A DNA stretch of 64,000 nucleotides from an uncultured Caulobacterales bacterium. GTDB taxonomy: Bacteria > Pseudomonadota > Alphaproteobacteria > Caulobacterales > Maricaulaceae. Location of the stretch: positions 186,001 to 250,000 of the forward strand of contig CANNER010000004.1 in NCBI GenBank assembly GCA_947503715.1, in the 5' to 3' direction. The position numbers and the translations under genes were made by a program. Below, in pieces: positions 51,425 through 61,966 of the stretch; the stretch's first letter is position 1, and every line of letters starts with the position of its first letter. The notes beneath the pieces were generated by a model. The model ran no database searches. It was given only the letters and a program-made list of their open reading frames with translations, and was not told the origin of the DNA.

Positions 51425-52182
51425 ATCAACCCATCCCAAAGCAGCTTCACGCCTGTCACAAAAATCAGGGCATACATGACGCGGTAAAAAGTCTGCTGGT
51501 CGATCCGTTTCACGAGCCAGACGCCGATTAACACGCCAATCGGCGCAAGCGGGATTAGGGCCGCCGATATGGTCAGATTTGTACGGTCGAACTGGCCCAG
51601 CATGGCATAGGGGATGAGTTTCACCGCGTTCACAACCATGAAGAACATGACCGCTGTGCCAGCATAAATGCGTTTATCAAGGCCTTGCGGCAGGGCGTAA
51701 GTCTGAAAAGGAGGTCCCCCTGCATGGGCGACAAAGCTCGTAAAGCCTGCCGCGATACCAGACGCCCACGCCATGGGGCGGTTGCCCTTGAGCCAATCTC
51801 CGCCCGTGCGAAATTTTGGCCCAAGGACGGCATAAACCGGAAAGGCTACAGCAATAAAGCCCACACAGACCCGTACGAAATCTTCACTGACGCGATCTGC
51901 CAGCAACCCACCAATGGCGATGCCAATCATCGCGCCGGGCAGCATTAGCAGGAGCAACCGCTTGTCCCAATGTTTCCGGTATGCCCAGACACTCACCCAA
52001 TCCATGACGATCAATATCGGCAGGAGAATACCAGCTGCCTGAACAGGTGAAATACTGAGCGAAAGAATCGGTACCGCAAACAGCGCTAAGCCACCAAAGC
52101 CACCTTTGGAAATACCTGTAATGATGACGGCGAAAACAGCACTGATGAGGAATATCGGATCGGATAACATTTCGGGCTTCAT
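51421..52182 (-). CDS. TauE/SafE-family membrane permease
   Basis: A 253-residue integral membrane protein of the TSUP family (sulfite or anion exporter type) with seven or eight membrane segments. Segments GISKGGFGGLALFAVPILSL and HAGGPPFQTYALPQGLDKR are the two family motifs. I set the start at ATG 52182 because the longer open frame (to 52560) runs through pxpA on the opposite strand. The substrate is unknown. Confidence 0.9.
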   Translation of the reverse strand: MKPEMLSDPIFLISAVFAVIITGISKGGFGGLALFAVPILSLSISPVQAAGILLPILIVMDWVSVWAYRKHWDKRLLLLMLPGAMIGIAIGGLLADRVSEDFVRVCVGFIAVAFPVYAVLGPKFRTGGDWLKGNRPMAWASGIAAGFTSFVAHAGGPPFQTYALPQGLDKRIYAGTAVMFFMVVNAVKLIPYAMLGQFDRTNLTISAALIPLAPIGVLIGVWLVKRIDQQTFYRVMYALIFVTGVKLLWDGLI

Positions 52183-52212
52183 GCCGTGTGCGGAAGCGGA
52201 TAGGAAGCCCTT

Positions 52213-52983
52213 ATGAAGAGTATTGATCTCAATGCGGATATTGGCGAGGCGGATAATCCCGATTGGGCGGAGTCTGAGTCTCAAATCCTGACCGCGATTA
52301 GCAGCGCCAATATTGCCTGCGGCGGACATGCGGGCGACACGGCCTCCATGCGTCGGACCGTGCACAATGCCAGAGCTGAAGGCGTAACCATCGGCGCACA
52401 TCCGGCTTATCCCGACCGCGTCAATTTCGGACGGACGAGTCTGGTCATTGGCGAGGATATTGACGCAAAAGCTCTCATTGAAACGCTCCGCGCTCAAATT
52501 CTGGATTTGACCGAAATTTGTGCGGCGGAGGGCGCGGTCCTTAAATATGTGAAACCTCATGGCGCGCTCTATAACGACGCCGTCAGTGATGATTACAAAG
52601 CCAAATTGATTTGCGACGTGATGGCCCGGTTGGAGATGAACCTTATCCTACTCGGCGGACCAAATTCGGAAATGACAAAGGCGGCCAAAGCCTTTGACCT
52701 ACGCTTTGTCGCAGAAGGGTTTATTGATCGTCGCTATACGGATGATGGGCATTTAATATCCCGTAAAGTCAAAGGTGCCGTGATTGAGGATCAAGATGAA
52801 CGGCTCGCTCAAGCCCAAAACCTCGCAACAACAGGTAGAGTTCAGACGGCATCGGGCAATTTTCTGACGCTGCAAACCGGATCTCTCTGCGTTCATGGGG
52901 ACAGTGCGGGTGCGGTGGAGACGGCAAAACAAGCCCGCGCAGTCATTGAAGCGGCGGGCTTCACCATAAAGGCCTTCGCATGA
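52213..52983 (+). CDS. pxpA: 5-oxoprolinase subunit A (LamB/YcsF)
   Basis: A 256-residue subunit of the bacterial 5-oxoprolinase, which opens pyroglutamate to glutamate with ATP. The N-terminal SIDLNADIGEADNPDW, SANIACGGHAGD and the later KPHGALYND and EGFIDRRYTDDG are family signatures. Overlaps pxpB by four bases, so pxpA-pxpB-pxpC is one transcript. Divergent from the TauE/SafE gene with about 30 bases between starts. Confidence 0.95.
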   Translation: MKSIDLNADIGEADNPDWAESESQILTAISSANIACGGHAGDTASMRRTVHNARAEGVTIGAHPAYPDRVNFGRTSLVIGEDIDAKALIETLRAQILDLTEICAAEGAVLKYVKPHGALYNDAVSDDYKAKLICDVMARLEMNLILLGGPNSEMTKAAKAFDLRFVAEGFIDRRYTDDGHLISRKVKGAVIEDQDERLAQAQNLATTGRVQTASGNFLTLQTGSLCVHGDSAGAVETAKQARAVIEAAGFTIKAFA

Positions 52984-53624
52984 CCCCTACGATTTCAAAT
53001 TACGGGGATCACGCGCTTCTGATCCGGTGGCCGACAGATGGATTCTCAGAGCCCGTCAATGATGCGGTCCACCACCTCGCCGCGCATTTGCGGGAGAGCG
53101 GGAGATATATCGAGGTCGTGCCAGGATATGACTCCATCGTCTGCGTCTTTGATCTTGGGCTGCGTTCAATGAGTAGCGCAAAACGTCATGTCGAAGATGG
53201 CCTTGCGCGACACATCTCGAAAACAACCACAGCCGGCAAACTCGTTGAAATTCCGGTGAATTATGGCGGGACCTATGGTCCGGATATGCCAACAATCTGC
53301 GCGACGGCAAAACTGACAGAGGACGCCGTGATCGCTTTACATAGCGGGCAGATCTACCGCGTCTGCATGATGGGATTTATTCCGGGATTTAGTTTTCTCT
53401 CGCCCGCCCCAATAGCCCTCCACCATCCGCGTCACGCTACCCCTCGTGCCAAGGTTCCTGCCGGCAGTCTTGGGATTGCGAACTGGCAGACAGGCATCTA
53501 CGGATTGGAAAGTCCCGGCGGCTGGCAGATAATTGGCCGCACCCCCTTCTCCATTTTCGACGCCGAACGGGAGGTGCCCTTCCTCCTCAATGCCGGTGAT
53601 CGCGTGAGGTTTATACCACAATGA
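52980..53624 (+). CDS. pxpB: 5-oxoprolinase subunit B (KipI-like)
   Basis: A 214-residue protein of the allophanate-hydrolase subunit 1/KipI family, the partner of PxpC. Residues 15-60 and the late GFIPGFSFLSPAP, ATPRAKVPAGSLGIAN and QTGIYGLESPGGWQIIGRTP match the family. It overlaps pxpA and pxpC by four bases each. In bacilli KipI also inhibits a kinase; here the neighbours make the metabolic role more likely. Confidence 0.95.
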   Translation: MTPTISNYGDHALLIRWPTDGFSEPVNDAVHHLAAHLRESGRYIEVVPGYDSIVCVFDLGLRSMSSAKRHVEDGLARHISKTTTAGKLVEIPVNYGGTYGPDMPTICATAKLTEDAVIALHSGQIYRVCMMGFIPGFSFLSPAPIALHHPRHATPRAKVPAGSLGIANWQTGIYGLESPGGWQIIGRTPFSIFDAEREVPFLLNAGDRVRFIPQ

Positions 53625-54556
53625 GTTTGACAGTCTTACATTCCGGAACGCAGACTCTGGTCATGGATGCGGGGCGTCCCGGGCACAGACATCAAGGTAT
53701 TCCGGGTGGCGGTGCGGCGGATAAACTCTCCTTCGCAGTTGCGAACCATCTTGTGGGTAACAGGTGGGATACACCTGCGCTGGAATGTGCGCTGGGAGGA
53801 TTGCATATCCGGTTCGAACGGACGGCGACCATCGCGATTTCAGGCGCGCAGATGTGGGCGCAAAATCAGGGTATGAACCTGCCGATGAATAAGGCGGTGG
53901 ATGTCGAAAAAGGCGACATCCTGACGATGAGTTTCACCCGCGCGGGCTGCCGCGCCTATCTCGCCATTGCGGGCGGTGTTGAAGCCACAACCTTTATGGA
54001 CTCTGTCTCGACCTATCTTCCTGCCAGCCTCGGCGGGTTGGATGGCGGTCCGTTGAAGACAGGAGATATCGTTCGGATTGGCGATAGACAAGGCGAGCCA
54101 AATAGCCTGCCCAAAGGTCACGTGCCCGCCTTATCCAATCATGTCGTCCTCCGCGCCGGCGCGGGACCCGAATGGGACACGCTCTCGGATGCGGGCAAAC
54201 GCTACCTCTTCACGACGCCCTTTTATGCGACGACGGCAACCGACCGGATGGGCACGCGGTTAAAGGGCGATAAAATTGCGCTTAACGCCCCCTTGAATAT
54301 GACGAGTAGCCCTCTCCTGCCCGGTACATTGCAAGTGCCGCCGGACGGACAGCCCATATTGGCGCTGGCCGATGGACATTGCACGGGTGGCTATGCGCGG
54401 GCCCTGCAGGTCATTCAGGCGGACCTCTGGCTTTTAGGGCAAATCGCACCCGGCGCGGCTGTGAGTTTCCGCCGAAGTCTGGCGGAGGAAAGCTCGGCCA
54501 TTCTGAAGGCCAAAAACTCCTATTATGCGGACCTGATTCCGGGTTTCCGCTTCTAA
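53621..54556 (+). CDS. pxpC: 5-oxoprolinase subunit C (KipA-like)
   Basis: A 311-residue biotin-dependent carboxyltransferase-domain protein of the allophanate-hydrolase subunit 2 family. Conserved parts are DAGRPGHRHQGIPGGGAADK, CRAYLAIAGG and DRMGTRLKG. It completes the PxpABC enzyme with the two genes before it. pabBC begins three bases after its stop, so the transcript may continue into folate synthesis. Confidence 0.95.
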   Translation: MSLTVLHSGTQTLVMDAGRPGHRHQGIPGGGAADKLSFAVANHLVGNRWDTPALECALGGLHIRFERTATIAISGAQMWAQNQGMNLPMNKAVDVEKGDILTMSFTRAGCRAYLAIAGGVEATTFMDSVSTYLPASLGGLDGGPLKTGDIVRIGDRQGEPNSLPKGHVPALSNHVVLRAGAGPEWDTLSDAGKRYLFTTPFYATTATDRMGTRLKGDKIALNAPLNMTSSPLLPGTLQVPPDGQPILALADGHCTGGYARALQVIQADLWLLGQIAPGAAVSFRRSLAEESSAILKAKNSYYADLIPGFRF

Positions 54557-54558
54557 TC

Positions 54559-56259
54559 ATGCCGTTCGTTTATCTCGACGATCAGGGCAGCGGGAAACAA
54601 ATGGTTTTCCAAGACCCCAGCGCCATAATTCTAGCCGAGACACGAGACGAGCTCCCCACCGCCTTCGCCGAGATCAAAGCCGCACAGGCGAGCGGTAAAT
54701 GGCTGGCCGGGTCGCTGGCTTATGAATTGGGTCACGCGCTGGAATATAAATTTGCGCCGCCTGAAAGAGCTCCCCTCATTCAGCTCGGCGTGTTTGAAGC
54801 CCCGAAAGATGATGTGCCAATAGAGTGGCTCTACACGCGGGACGTTCCTGCCCTGTCTTTTAAATCTGATTGGTCGGAAGCAGACTATTTATCCCGCTTT
54901 GAACGCGTCCAAAAATATCTTCGCGCGGGAGACTGCTATCAGGTCAATCTGACATTTCCGATGCGGGCGGAAAGCGACATTTCGCCGACACAGCTCTATG
55001 CAGCCTTCCGACGGCGGCAACCCGGACGCTATGGCGCCATTGTCAAATTGGGAAGTTCCGCCAGCGTAAGTTTTTCACCGGAACTCTTTTTCGAAAAGCG
55101 CGGCCGGGAGATGCGGATGCGACCGATGAAGGGCACGCGACCGCGCGGACAGGATGATGCCGCGATCCTCGCCGAAATGCGGGCCGAGCCGAAATCACAA
55201 GCCGAGAACCTGATGATTGTGGATCTCTTGCGGAATGATCTTTCGCGGCTTTGCGAGGCAGGTAGTGTCAAAGTCCCCGAATTATTTGCGCTGGAAACCT
55301 ATCCGACCCTGCACCAGATGACGTCGCAGGTGACAGGTCAGCTTCGTGATGATGTAGGATGGGAAGAGATATTGGAGGGTCTCTTCCCCTGCGGCTCTGT
55401 CACGGGTGCACCCAAGATCCGGGCGATGGAAATTATCGAAGAATTGGAAAGCGGCCCCCGCGAAAATTATTGCGGCTCCGTCGGATATATCGCGCCCAAT
55501 GGCGATGCCAGTTTTTCCGTCGCCATTCGGACCGTGCAGATGTCGAACGGAGAATTACGTTATGACGTAGGCTCCGGCGTTGTCTTGGATAGCGACGGGC
55601 AGGATGAATATCGGGAATGTTTATTAAAAGCGCAAATCTTCAAGCCACAAGAGGAGGGCGCGATTGAGACATTTCGGCGATTACCGGACAACACAATTCC
55701 CCGACGAGACCGCCATATTGCGCGTCTGTCAGACATCGTCGGACATGACGTAACTGGGAAATTTAAAAAGGTGGAATCCCTTCAACCCGGATCAGATTTG
55801 AGAGTGCGACTGGAGGCCAAGTCCGGTCGGATAGACATCACGGCGGTTCCCTATGAGGCTTTAGACACACCCCTCCCCCTAGCCTTGTCCCGTTATCCTC
55901 TCACGCCCGACGTTCAGACTACGCATTTCAAAACAAGTTTTCGGGATTTTTATGACGGAGAACGCGCCCGCATTTCAGCGGTAACAGAGGCTGCGGAGGT
56001 CATTTTTCTGAATGCGGCGGGATTAGTTTGTGAGGGCAGCTTCACATCTCTGTTCATTGAGAAAGACGGGCGACTTCTGACCCCGGAATTATCCTCCGGA
56101 CTGCTTCCGGGTGTTCTGCGCGCGGAGCTTGTGGAGACCGGAAAAGCGCATGAAACCTCCCTCACAATCGATGACTTAAAATCAGCAGACGCCGTTTATG
56201 TCGGAAACTCCCTGCGCGGACTCATACTCGCGACATTCATAGATTATTTGGAACATTGA
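54559..56259 (+). CDS. pabB: Aminodeoxychorismate synthase component I fused to aminodeoxychorismate lyase (PabB-PabC)
   Basis: A 566-residue fusion for p-aminobenzoate synthesis (folate). The N-terminal chorismate-binding domain (about 1-370) has YQVNLTFPM, MKGTRPRGQDD, LRNDLSRLC and PCGSVTGAPKIRAMEII. The C-terminal domain (about 375-566) is a class IV PLP aminotransferase-type lyase, with the probable PLP lysine in HFKTSFRD and SGLLPGVLRAEL. The start at ATG 54559 avoids overlap with pxpC, although the frame is open upstream. The glutamine amidotransferase PabA is not in the window. Confidence 0.92.
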   Translation: MPFVYLDDQGSGKQMVFQDPSAIILAETRDELPTAFAEIKAAQASGKWLAGSLAYELGHALEYKFAPPERAPLIQLGVFEAPKDDVPIEWLYTRDVPALSFKSDWSEADYLSRFERVQKYLRAGDCYQVNLTFPMRAESDISPTQLYAAFRRRQPGRYGAIVKLGSSASVSFSPELFFEKRGREMRMRPMKGTRPRGQDDAAILAEMRAEPKSQAENLMIVDLLRNDLSRLCEAGSVKVPELFALETYPTLHQMTSQVTGQLRDDVGWEEILEGLFPCGSVTGAPKIRAMEIIEELESGPRENYCGSVGYIAPNGDASFSVAIRTVQMSNGELRYDVGSGVVLDSDGQDEYRECLLKAQIFKPQEEGAIETFRRLPDNTIPRRDRHIARLSDIVGHDVTGKFKKVESLQPGSDLRVRLEAKSGRIDITAVPYEALDTPLPLALSRYPLTPDVQTTHFKTSFRDFYDGERARISAVTEAAEVIFLNAAGLVCEGSFTSLFIEKDGRLLTPELSSGLLPGVLRAELVETGKAHETSLTIDDLKSADAVYVGNSLRGLILATFIDYLEH

Positions 56260-56354
56260 CCCATGCGCATTGACGCCTTCCTGTTGCACGTTAAGGTGAC
56301 ACTATCGACCCCTTCCACGAAGGTGGAACCTAGGGAAAGGGACGTCTGAACACC

Positions 56355-57323
56355 GTGGCATTCATACTCCATGCTTTTCATATTTCATCCGAGGGCAAAG
56401 CCGTCGCGCTTCCCAAAACGGAAATGGGCTTGCCGCGTGAAGCCGGAGATGGTTATGATTGGTACCATATCAACCGGAATGACAGTTCCATCCAGACCGT
56501 TTTCGAGGCGGATGAATGTCTTGATAAAATTGCGGAAATCACACTGCTGGCAGAAGATTCCCGGCCACGGACAATCCTGCGGGACCATGACGTCCTCATC
56601 AATCTGCGCGGCGTCAATCTGAATCCGGGCGCTGAACCTGAGGATATGATTGGGATTCGTTTTTTCATTCAACCGACACGCATTGTCTCGGTTGAAAAAC
56701 GCCCTTTAAAAGCCACAGGTGACATCGCCGAACGGCTCCTCACGCAACCTCCCCCTACGACGCCGGGCGGTTTCTTAGCTAATTTCGCACAGAGCATGAT
56801 TGATCGGATGATTCCGACCATTACCGCCCTCAATGAACAAGTGGATGATCTGGAAGACAAAATAGAGACGGGAGATACAGAAACGGCGCGGCCGCTCGTC
56901 TCGGAACTCCGGCGGACGGCGATTATGCTGCGCCGTTATCTCGCGCCGCAGCGTGATGCGCTGAACTCACTCTCCCAGCAAAAACTGCCTTGGATTACGC
57001 AGGATGACCAATTGCGATTGCGTGATAGCGCGGACCAAGCGACACGTGTGACCGAAGAATTGGACGCTGTACGGGAACGCTGCGCCATTGTGAAAGATCA
57101 GCTGACCGATCTTCGCGCGGAACAGATGAATAATAATATGATGATTCTCGCAGTCCTGTCCGCCGTGTTTCTCCCGCTCGGTCTCGTTTCTGGCATGATG
57201 GGCATTAACGTTGGCGGGATGCCTTGGGTAGAAAATGGTATGGGGTTCTGGTTCGTAACCGCCATTGTCGTCGGAATTGGGGCATTACAATTATTGATCT
57301 TTCGTCTGATGAAATGGATATAG
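56355..57323 (+). CDS. zntB: CorA/ZntB-type divalent cation transporter
   Basis: A 322-residue CorA-superfamily protein. A cytoplasmic domain of about 260 residues is followed by two membrane helices; the pore motif reads GMMGINVGGMPW, GIN in place of the GMN of CorA, as in ZntB. It probably moves zinc or another divalent cation. GTG 56355 is the start. A short gap with no further feature precedes it. Confidence 0.9.
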   Translation: MAFILHAFHISSEGKAVALPKTEMGLPREAGDGYDWYHINRNDSSIQTVFEADECLDKIAEITLLAEDSRPRTILRDHDVLINLRGVNLNPGAEPEDMIGIRFFIQPTRIVSVEKRPLKATGDIAERLLTQPPPTTPGGFLANFAQSMIDRMIPTITALNEQVDDLEDKIETGDTETARPLVSELRRTAIMLRRYLAPQRDALNSLSQQKLPWITQDDQLRLRDSADQATRVTEELDAVRERCAIVKDQLTDLRAEQMNNNMMILAVLSAVFLPLGLVSGMMGINVGGMPWVENGMGFWFVTAIVVGIGALQLLIFRLMKWI

Positions 57324-57330
57324 ATCAGAC

Positions 57331-58110
57331 GTGAGGTTCTTTCTTTCATTCTGGCTCGTTCTCGCGCCGACTTTGCTGGTCCTCTCCAGCCCCGCTTTTG
57401 CGCAATCCACTACGCCGGTCGAAACGGGTGAAACGGTAAATGGAGACTATAATCCCTATCCGACTTATGACGAGGTCGTCATTCAAGACGGGTTCCGTGA
57501 TGTCAAACGCGACGAGGCCTATCAGTTCGAATTGGCAGATCCCATACCGCCCAAGCCTCAATCCGCTTTCTCCAAATGGTTATCAAAAGTGTTTGGCACC
57601 ATATTCAGATTTCTCGCACCGCTACTGGCAATCGCGTTCTGGCTCGGATTGGGGGCCTTGGTCCTGGGGGCGCTCTACCTGATTGGGCGGGCGGTCTATG
57701 AGACACGCTTTGCGAAGCCGACTTCTAAGAAGAAAGACGAGACACCCGAAATTCCGCTTTATGAACCCGCCAAAGCCCAAGCCCGCATCCTGTTAGATGA
57801 GGTTGATCGACTGGCCGCAGAAGGCCGCTACGGCGAAGCCGTTCACACACTGCTCTTCCGCTCCATTCAGGATATTGATCGCAACCGTCCCAATGTCGTG
57901 CGCCGCTCGCTGACGGCGCGAGAAATCGGGAAACTCCCCGTCCTGACCCAGAATTCGCGTCAGGCTTTCTCCACGATTGCAGGCGTATCTGAGCTCTCCC
58001 ATTTTGGCGGCACGCCGATTGGTCAATCCGGATTTGAGGTCGCGCGAAAAGCCTATGCGGACCTCACCGGACAGTCGGGCGAAACACCAGCGCGCAGGCG
58101 CAGACGATGA
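57331..58110 (+). CDS. DUF4129 domain membrane protein
   Basis: A 259-residue protein starting at GTG 57331, with a signal peptide (SFWLVLAPTLLVLSSPAFAQ), a second membrane segment (about 90-115) and a C-terminal DUF4129 domain (about 140-240, ARILLDEVDRLAAEGRYGEA and RNRPNVVRRSLTAREIGKL). DUF4129 proteins are found with MoxR/DUF58 clusters, like the ones here. It overlaps the next gene by four bases. Confidence 0.85.
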   Translation: MRFFLSFWLVLAPTLLVLSSPAFAQSTTPVETGETVNGDYNPYPTYDEVVIQDGFRDVKRDEAYQFELADPIPPKPQSAFSKWLSKVFGTIFRFLAPLLAIAFWLGLGALVLGALYLIGRAVYETRFAKPTSKKKDETPEIPLYEPAKAQARILLDEVDRLAAEGRYGEAVHTLLFRSIQDIDRNRPNVVRRSLTAREIGKLPVLTQNSRQAFSTIAGVSELSHFGGTPIGQSGFEVARKAYADLTGQSGETPARRRRR

Positions 58111-59633
58111 ACGCCCGCAGCAAACATCTGGCGCAGAGCCTCCCCGGTCGGCAGACGGGAAGGAACCGTGGCGGCCTGTCAAATGTCCTCTTTAAGCCGA
58201 TGACGCTCTTCGCGCTCATGGCGATTGGCCTCTTCTCCTTTGGTGCATTTTTCGTCTTGGGTGGATTTGCGGATGATTTGCGGAAAACACCGCCCGGGCA
58301 AGCGACGCCGCGCTCCGTCTCCGCCGTCGGCTATAAGGCTCTGCAGGACTATATGAACCAAGTTGGCTATATCGCGCATGAAACGCGTGATGACCGCGAT
58401 TATTATTCGCGACAAAGCCAGCTTGTCATTTATACGCCGTCCCGCACCTATTCCCGCCTATCCTCGACTCTCGAAAAAAATACGAATGAGATACGTTTGG
58501 TCGTCCTACCCAAATGGTCCGTCCGGCAATTTATTCCGCAGGAAAATGAACAAGGATCGACAGACTGGGCACGCAAGAACGGCGAGGACGGCTTATCCGG
58601 TTTGGGCGAATTTAATTATTTATTCGAGGATATCCCCGTCATCCGACGTGTCGACGATATCTCGCAAAATATTGACGTCAAATTCACAATGAATTTCCAG
58701 CGGAACCTACCGGACCTCTCCAATCTGGATGTTGAATCCCTCCAATATTTTGATTTGGAGACGCGCTGGTCCGAGCGTCAGACGGAGTTGATGCGCATTC
58801 GAATGGCAGAGATTGAAGAGTTTCGGAAACAACGCGCCGAGGAACGCGGCGAAGATTATGTTCCCCTGTCAGAAAAAGAAGAAGCTGAGACAGAAGAAGA
58901 TGAAGGCAAGGAAAATGAGGAAGACGTTTCTGAACCAGACCCCCTTCCTGATTATACAGTGCTGATGCGCATTAACGAAAAACCGGTCCTCATCCGTTTG
59001 GAAGATAGCCAGACTTATATCCTGTCGGAACCTGACCTCATCAACACAATGGCGTTTCAGACCCAGACGGGTGCGCGCTTTGCATTGGGTGTGATTGACG
59101 AAGTGCTCGTCGCGTCGGAAGCCGAGCTCTATCACGCGGATTTCGATGTCAGCCTGCACGGGATTGAGAATGGTCGGAACCTGATCAAACTTATGGTCAC
59201 GCCGCCTTTCCTTGCCGCCACGCTCTGTCTGCTGCTCGCGGGGGGACTTGTCGCGTGGCAGGGATTTAACCGCTTTGGCGACCCGGCGCGGGTCAGACCC
59301 GATTATGCGCAAGGCCCCGTCAGCCTGGCCGAGACCGCGGCAGAGTTTATGGAAGTCGCCAATCGCACCCATAAAACGGGCGGGAATTATGCCGACCTCA
59401 TCCGGCGGCAAGTTGTGGACGAGTTGGGCTTTAAAGGCCGGACCGAAGCCGCGACGGATAAATTATTGGACGGGCGCGAAAAACGCCGCGCGCTGTCCCC
59501 GACTTATGCGGAATTAGAAACAAAGATCAGTACGGCCACGCCGCAGAGCTATGGCCAATATGCCAAAGCCCTGACGGTTTGGCGCGAAAAAATGATCGAC
59601 ACAGGCACATTGCAAGAGGACCCGAAATCATGA
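58107..59633 (+). CDS. DUF4350-type membrane protein
   Basis: A 508-residue protein with one N-terminal membrane segment (about 30-50), a periplasmic part with [19 protein letters not shown] (DUF4350), a strongly acidic stretch around 255-285, a second membrane segment near 370-390, and a cytoplasmic tail. It carries no enzymatic motif. It lies between DUF4129 and MoxR genes and overlaps both by four bases, so it is part of the same unit. Confidence 0.82.
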   Translation: MNARSKHLAQSLPGRQTGRNRGGLSNVLFKPMTLFALMAIGLFSFGAFFVLGGFADDLRKTPPGQATPRSVSAVGYKALQDYMNQVGYIAHETRDDRDYYSRQSQLVIYTPSRTYSRLSSTLEKNTNEIRLVVLPKWSVRQFIPQENEQGSTDWARKNGEDGLSGLGEFNYLFEDIPVIRRVDDISQNIDVKFTMNFQRNLPDLSNLDVESLQYFDLETRWSERQTELMRIRMAEIEEFRKQRAEERGEDYVPLSEKEEAETEEDEGKENEEDVSEPDPLPDYTVLMRINEKPVLIRLEDSQTYILSEPDLINTMAFQTQTGARFALGVIDEVLVASEAELYHADFDVSLHGIENGRNLIKLMVTPPFLAATLCLLLAGGLVAWQGFNRFGDPARVRPDYAQGPVSLAETAAEFMEVANRTHKTGGNYADLIRRQVVDELGFKGRTEAATDKLLDGREKRRALSPTYAELETKISTATPQSYGQYAKALTVWREKMIDTGTLQEDPKS

Positions 59634-60610
59634 GCGATTCCACTGTCACAGAGACCCAACTGGCCGAGGTTCAAAAACTCGCCGATAATATCCGCACGGA
59701 AGTAGCAAAAGTCATTATCGGTCAGACCGACACAGTCGACCTCCTCCTGACCGCGCTGCTCTCGCGTGGGCATATCCTATTGGAGGGTGTTCCCGGAACC
59801 GCGAAAACTTTTCTCGCGCAAGTTTTCGCCCATGTCACAAAGCTGGATTTCGGACGGATACAATTCACGCCGGACCTGTTGCCGGGTGATTTGCTTGGAA
59901 CGAACCTGTTCTCCTTCCAGACGAATGAGTTCAGCCTTGTGAAGGGTCCAATCTTTTGTGATATGCTCTTGGCAGACGAAATCAATCGGACCCCACCTAA
60001 AACGCAATCCGCCCTGCTCGAAGCCATGCAGGAACGCCAAGTGACGATTGACGGCCAACGTTTCCCACTCGGTGAGAACTTCATGGTCGTCGCGACCCAG
60101 AACCCAATTGAACAACAGGGGACCTACCCCCTGCCCGAGGCGCAACTCGATCGTTTCCTGTTCAAACACATCCTGTCCTATCCGTCCCGTGACGAGGAAA
60201 TCAAAATCGTCGAACAACATGGTCAGCGCAGCGGCACACCGGGCATGGCCGATCTCGGTCTGAAATCCGTCATGACAAAGACGGCCCTCGCCAAAGTGCG
60301 TAAGGCGATTTCCGCGATCCACCTGAACGACGAAGTCACACATTATGTTGTCGACCTCGTACGCGGCACACGCGACAATCCTCTGTTTGAAACGGGCGCC
60401 TCGCCCCGTGCCGCAGCGATGATTGCCAGTTCCGCCCGCGCCTATGCCGCGTTACAAGGCCGCAATTACGTCATCCCCGATGATGTCAAAGCGATTGCCC
60501 TCCCCGCCCTGCGTCACCGCGCCGTACTCTCCCCGGCAGCAGAGATTGAAGGCCGGACAGCGGATGAGGTGATTACGGCGGTCATCGAACAGACCCACGC
60601 ACCACGTTAA
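59630..60610 (+). CDS. MoxR-family AAA+ ATPase
   Basis: A 326-residue AAA+ ATPase, chaperone-like, of the MoxR family. Walker A is GVPGTAKT near residue 51, Walker B is [20 protein letters not shown] near 117, and sensor-type [23 protein letters not shown] follows. The start at ATG 59630 fits a four-base overlap with the previous gene; the frame is open further upstream. With the DUF58 gene it makes the usual MoxR-DUF58 pair. Confidence 0.95.
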   Translation: MSDSTVTETQLAEVQKLADNIRTEVAKVIIGQTDTVDLLLTALLSRGHILLEGVPGTAKTFLAQVFAHVTKLDFGRIQFTPDLLPGDLLGTNLFSFQTNEFSLVKGPIFCDMLLADEINRTPPKTQSALLEAMQERQVTIDGQRFPLGENFMVVATQNPIEQQGTYPLPEAQLDRFLFKHILSYPSRDEEIKIVEQHGQRSGTPGMADLGLKSVMTKTALAKVRKAISAIHLNDEVTHYVVDLVRGTRDNPLFETGASPRAAAMIASSARAYAALQGRNYVIPDDVKAIALPALRHRAVLSPAAEIEGRTADEVITAVIEQTHAPR

Positions 60611-60619
60611 GCCTAACAG

Positions 60620-61966
60620 TTGAAATTCCGCACCCAGACATATCCCACTAGGCGGGCCGTTTTTACGGCAGCGCTTGGTTTGCCGGTGACGCTTATTCTG
60701 GCGCTTGTCGTGCCGGATCTTTGGGTTTTGGGTGCGGGCTGGGTCGCGGCCATTTTGGGATTGGTCGCGCTGGATGCGCTTCTCGCAACATCGGTCCCGC
60801 GCATGGAACCGTCCATTGATGCGCCTGGGTCCGGATATGTCGGGCATGACTATGATGTGCGTATCACGACGGAATTCGCAGCAGGCGTCCCGCCGCGTAA
60901 ACCGGAATTACGCCTGACGGCTAATGACCGCCTGAGTGTAAGCCCCTCAACGGCACAGGCCGGATTGGGCGATGGCGGAATGTTGGCGCTCTTCAACATT
61001 CGTACGGAATTACGCGGCACGGCGGAATTGGAACGCCTATGGACGCGGTGGCAAGGCCCGCTCGGTCTCGTCTGGCGACAACGGATTGACCCGCTTCTAC
61101 AAGAATTCCCCGTCACGTCTGATACAAAAATGGTCCGAGACACGGCGGCGGAAATCTTCACGAAAGACGCGAATATCGGTCAAAAGCTCCAGCGCATGCG
61201 CGGCGATGGCACGGAATTTGACGGACTGACAGAATTTATGCCCGGCATGGATAAGCGCTCCATTGATTGGAAACATTCCGCCCGTCACGGCACGCTGCTC
61301 TCGCGCGAGTTTCGCACCGAACGTAATCATAATATCGTCTTCGCCTTCGACACGGGCCATATTATGGCCGAAGCGGCTGAAGATGTGGAGACGGGCGAGT
61401 CCATGACAAAACTCGACCGCGCCTTAAACGCAGCGCTGCTCATGAGCTTTGTCAGTCTGAAAATCGGCGATAAAGTCGGGCTCTATGCCTTTGACGAAAA
61501 GCCCTATCTCTATGCTCCCGCCATCGGGAATACGCGCAGTTTTTCGCAAATTCGTCGTGTTTCTGCCAAGATAGATTATTCCAATGCGGAAACAAATTTC
61601 ACACTCGGTCTGTCGCAACTCGCGCAGAATTTACAGCGCCGGACCCTGATCGTTGTCTTCACAGATTTCGTCGATTCCACCCAAGCGGAATTAATGGTCG
61701 AAAACATGGCGCGTCTTCTAAAACGGCATATCGTAATCTTCGTCGCCTTCCGGAATTCCGCGCTGGACCAACTCATCGAACGTCCCGCCAAGACACCTGA
61801 GGAAGCGGCGGCGAGCCTGATCGGTGACGGATTAATGCGCGAACGCGATCTGGTCCTCCGCCGCCTGATGCGGATGGGCGTCAATGTCATTGATGCCGAT
61901 GCCGACACGCTGAATATGAAAGTTCTGAACACCTATATGATGCTGAAAGCGCGCAATGCGATCTGA
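60620..61966 (+). CDS. DUF58 domain protein
   Basis: A 448-residue protein with two N-terminal membrane helices (about 12-50) and a C-terminal DUF58 domain, a von Willebrand-like fold. GDGTEFDGLTEFMPGMDKRSIDWKHSAR is the family core, followed by VFAFDTGHIM in the MIDAS-like position, in which the usual DxSxS serines are partly replaced. It starts with TTG at 60620, ten bases after moxR. Confidence 0.9.
   Translation: MKFRTQTYPTRRAVFTAALGLPVTLILALVVPDLWVLGAGWVAAILGLVALDALLATSVPRMEPSIDAPGSGYVGHDYDVRITTEFAAGVPPRKPELRLTANDRLSVSPSTAQAGLGDGGMLALFNIRTELRGTAELERLWTRWQGPLGLVWRQRIDPLLQEFPVTSDTKMVRDTAAEIFTKDANIGQKLQRMRGDGTEFDGLTEFMPGMDKRSIDWKHSARHGTLLSREFRTERNHNIVFAFDTGHIMAEAAEDVETGESMTKLDRALNAALLMSFVSLKIGDKVGLYAFDEKPYLYAPAIGNTRSFSQIRRVSAKIDYSNAETNFTLGLSQLAQNLQRRTLIVVFTDFVDSTQAELMVENMARLLKRHIVIFVAFRNSALDQLIERPAKTPEEAAASLIGDGLMRERDLVLRRLMRMGVNVIDADADTLNMKVLNTYMMLKARNAI

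Noticed and set aside
52183-52560. N-terminal extension of the TauE/SafE gene
   Set aside because: It would run through pxpA on the other strand, and the permease family starts near MKPEMLSDP.
54379-54558. N-terminal extension of pabBC
   Set aside because: It overlaps pxpC in another frame, and PabB similarity begins at the ATG 54559.
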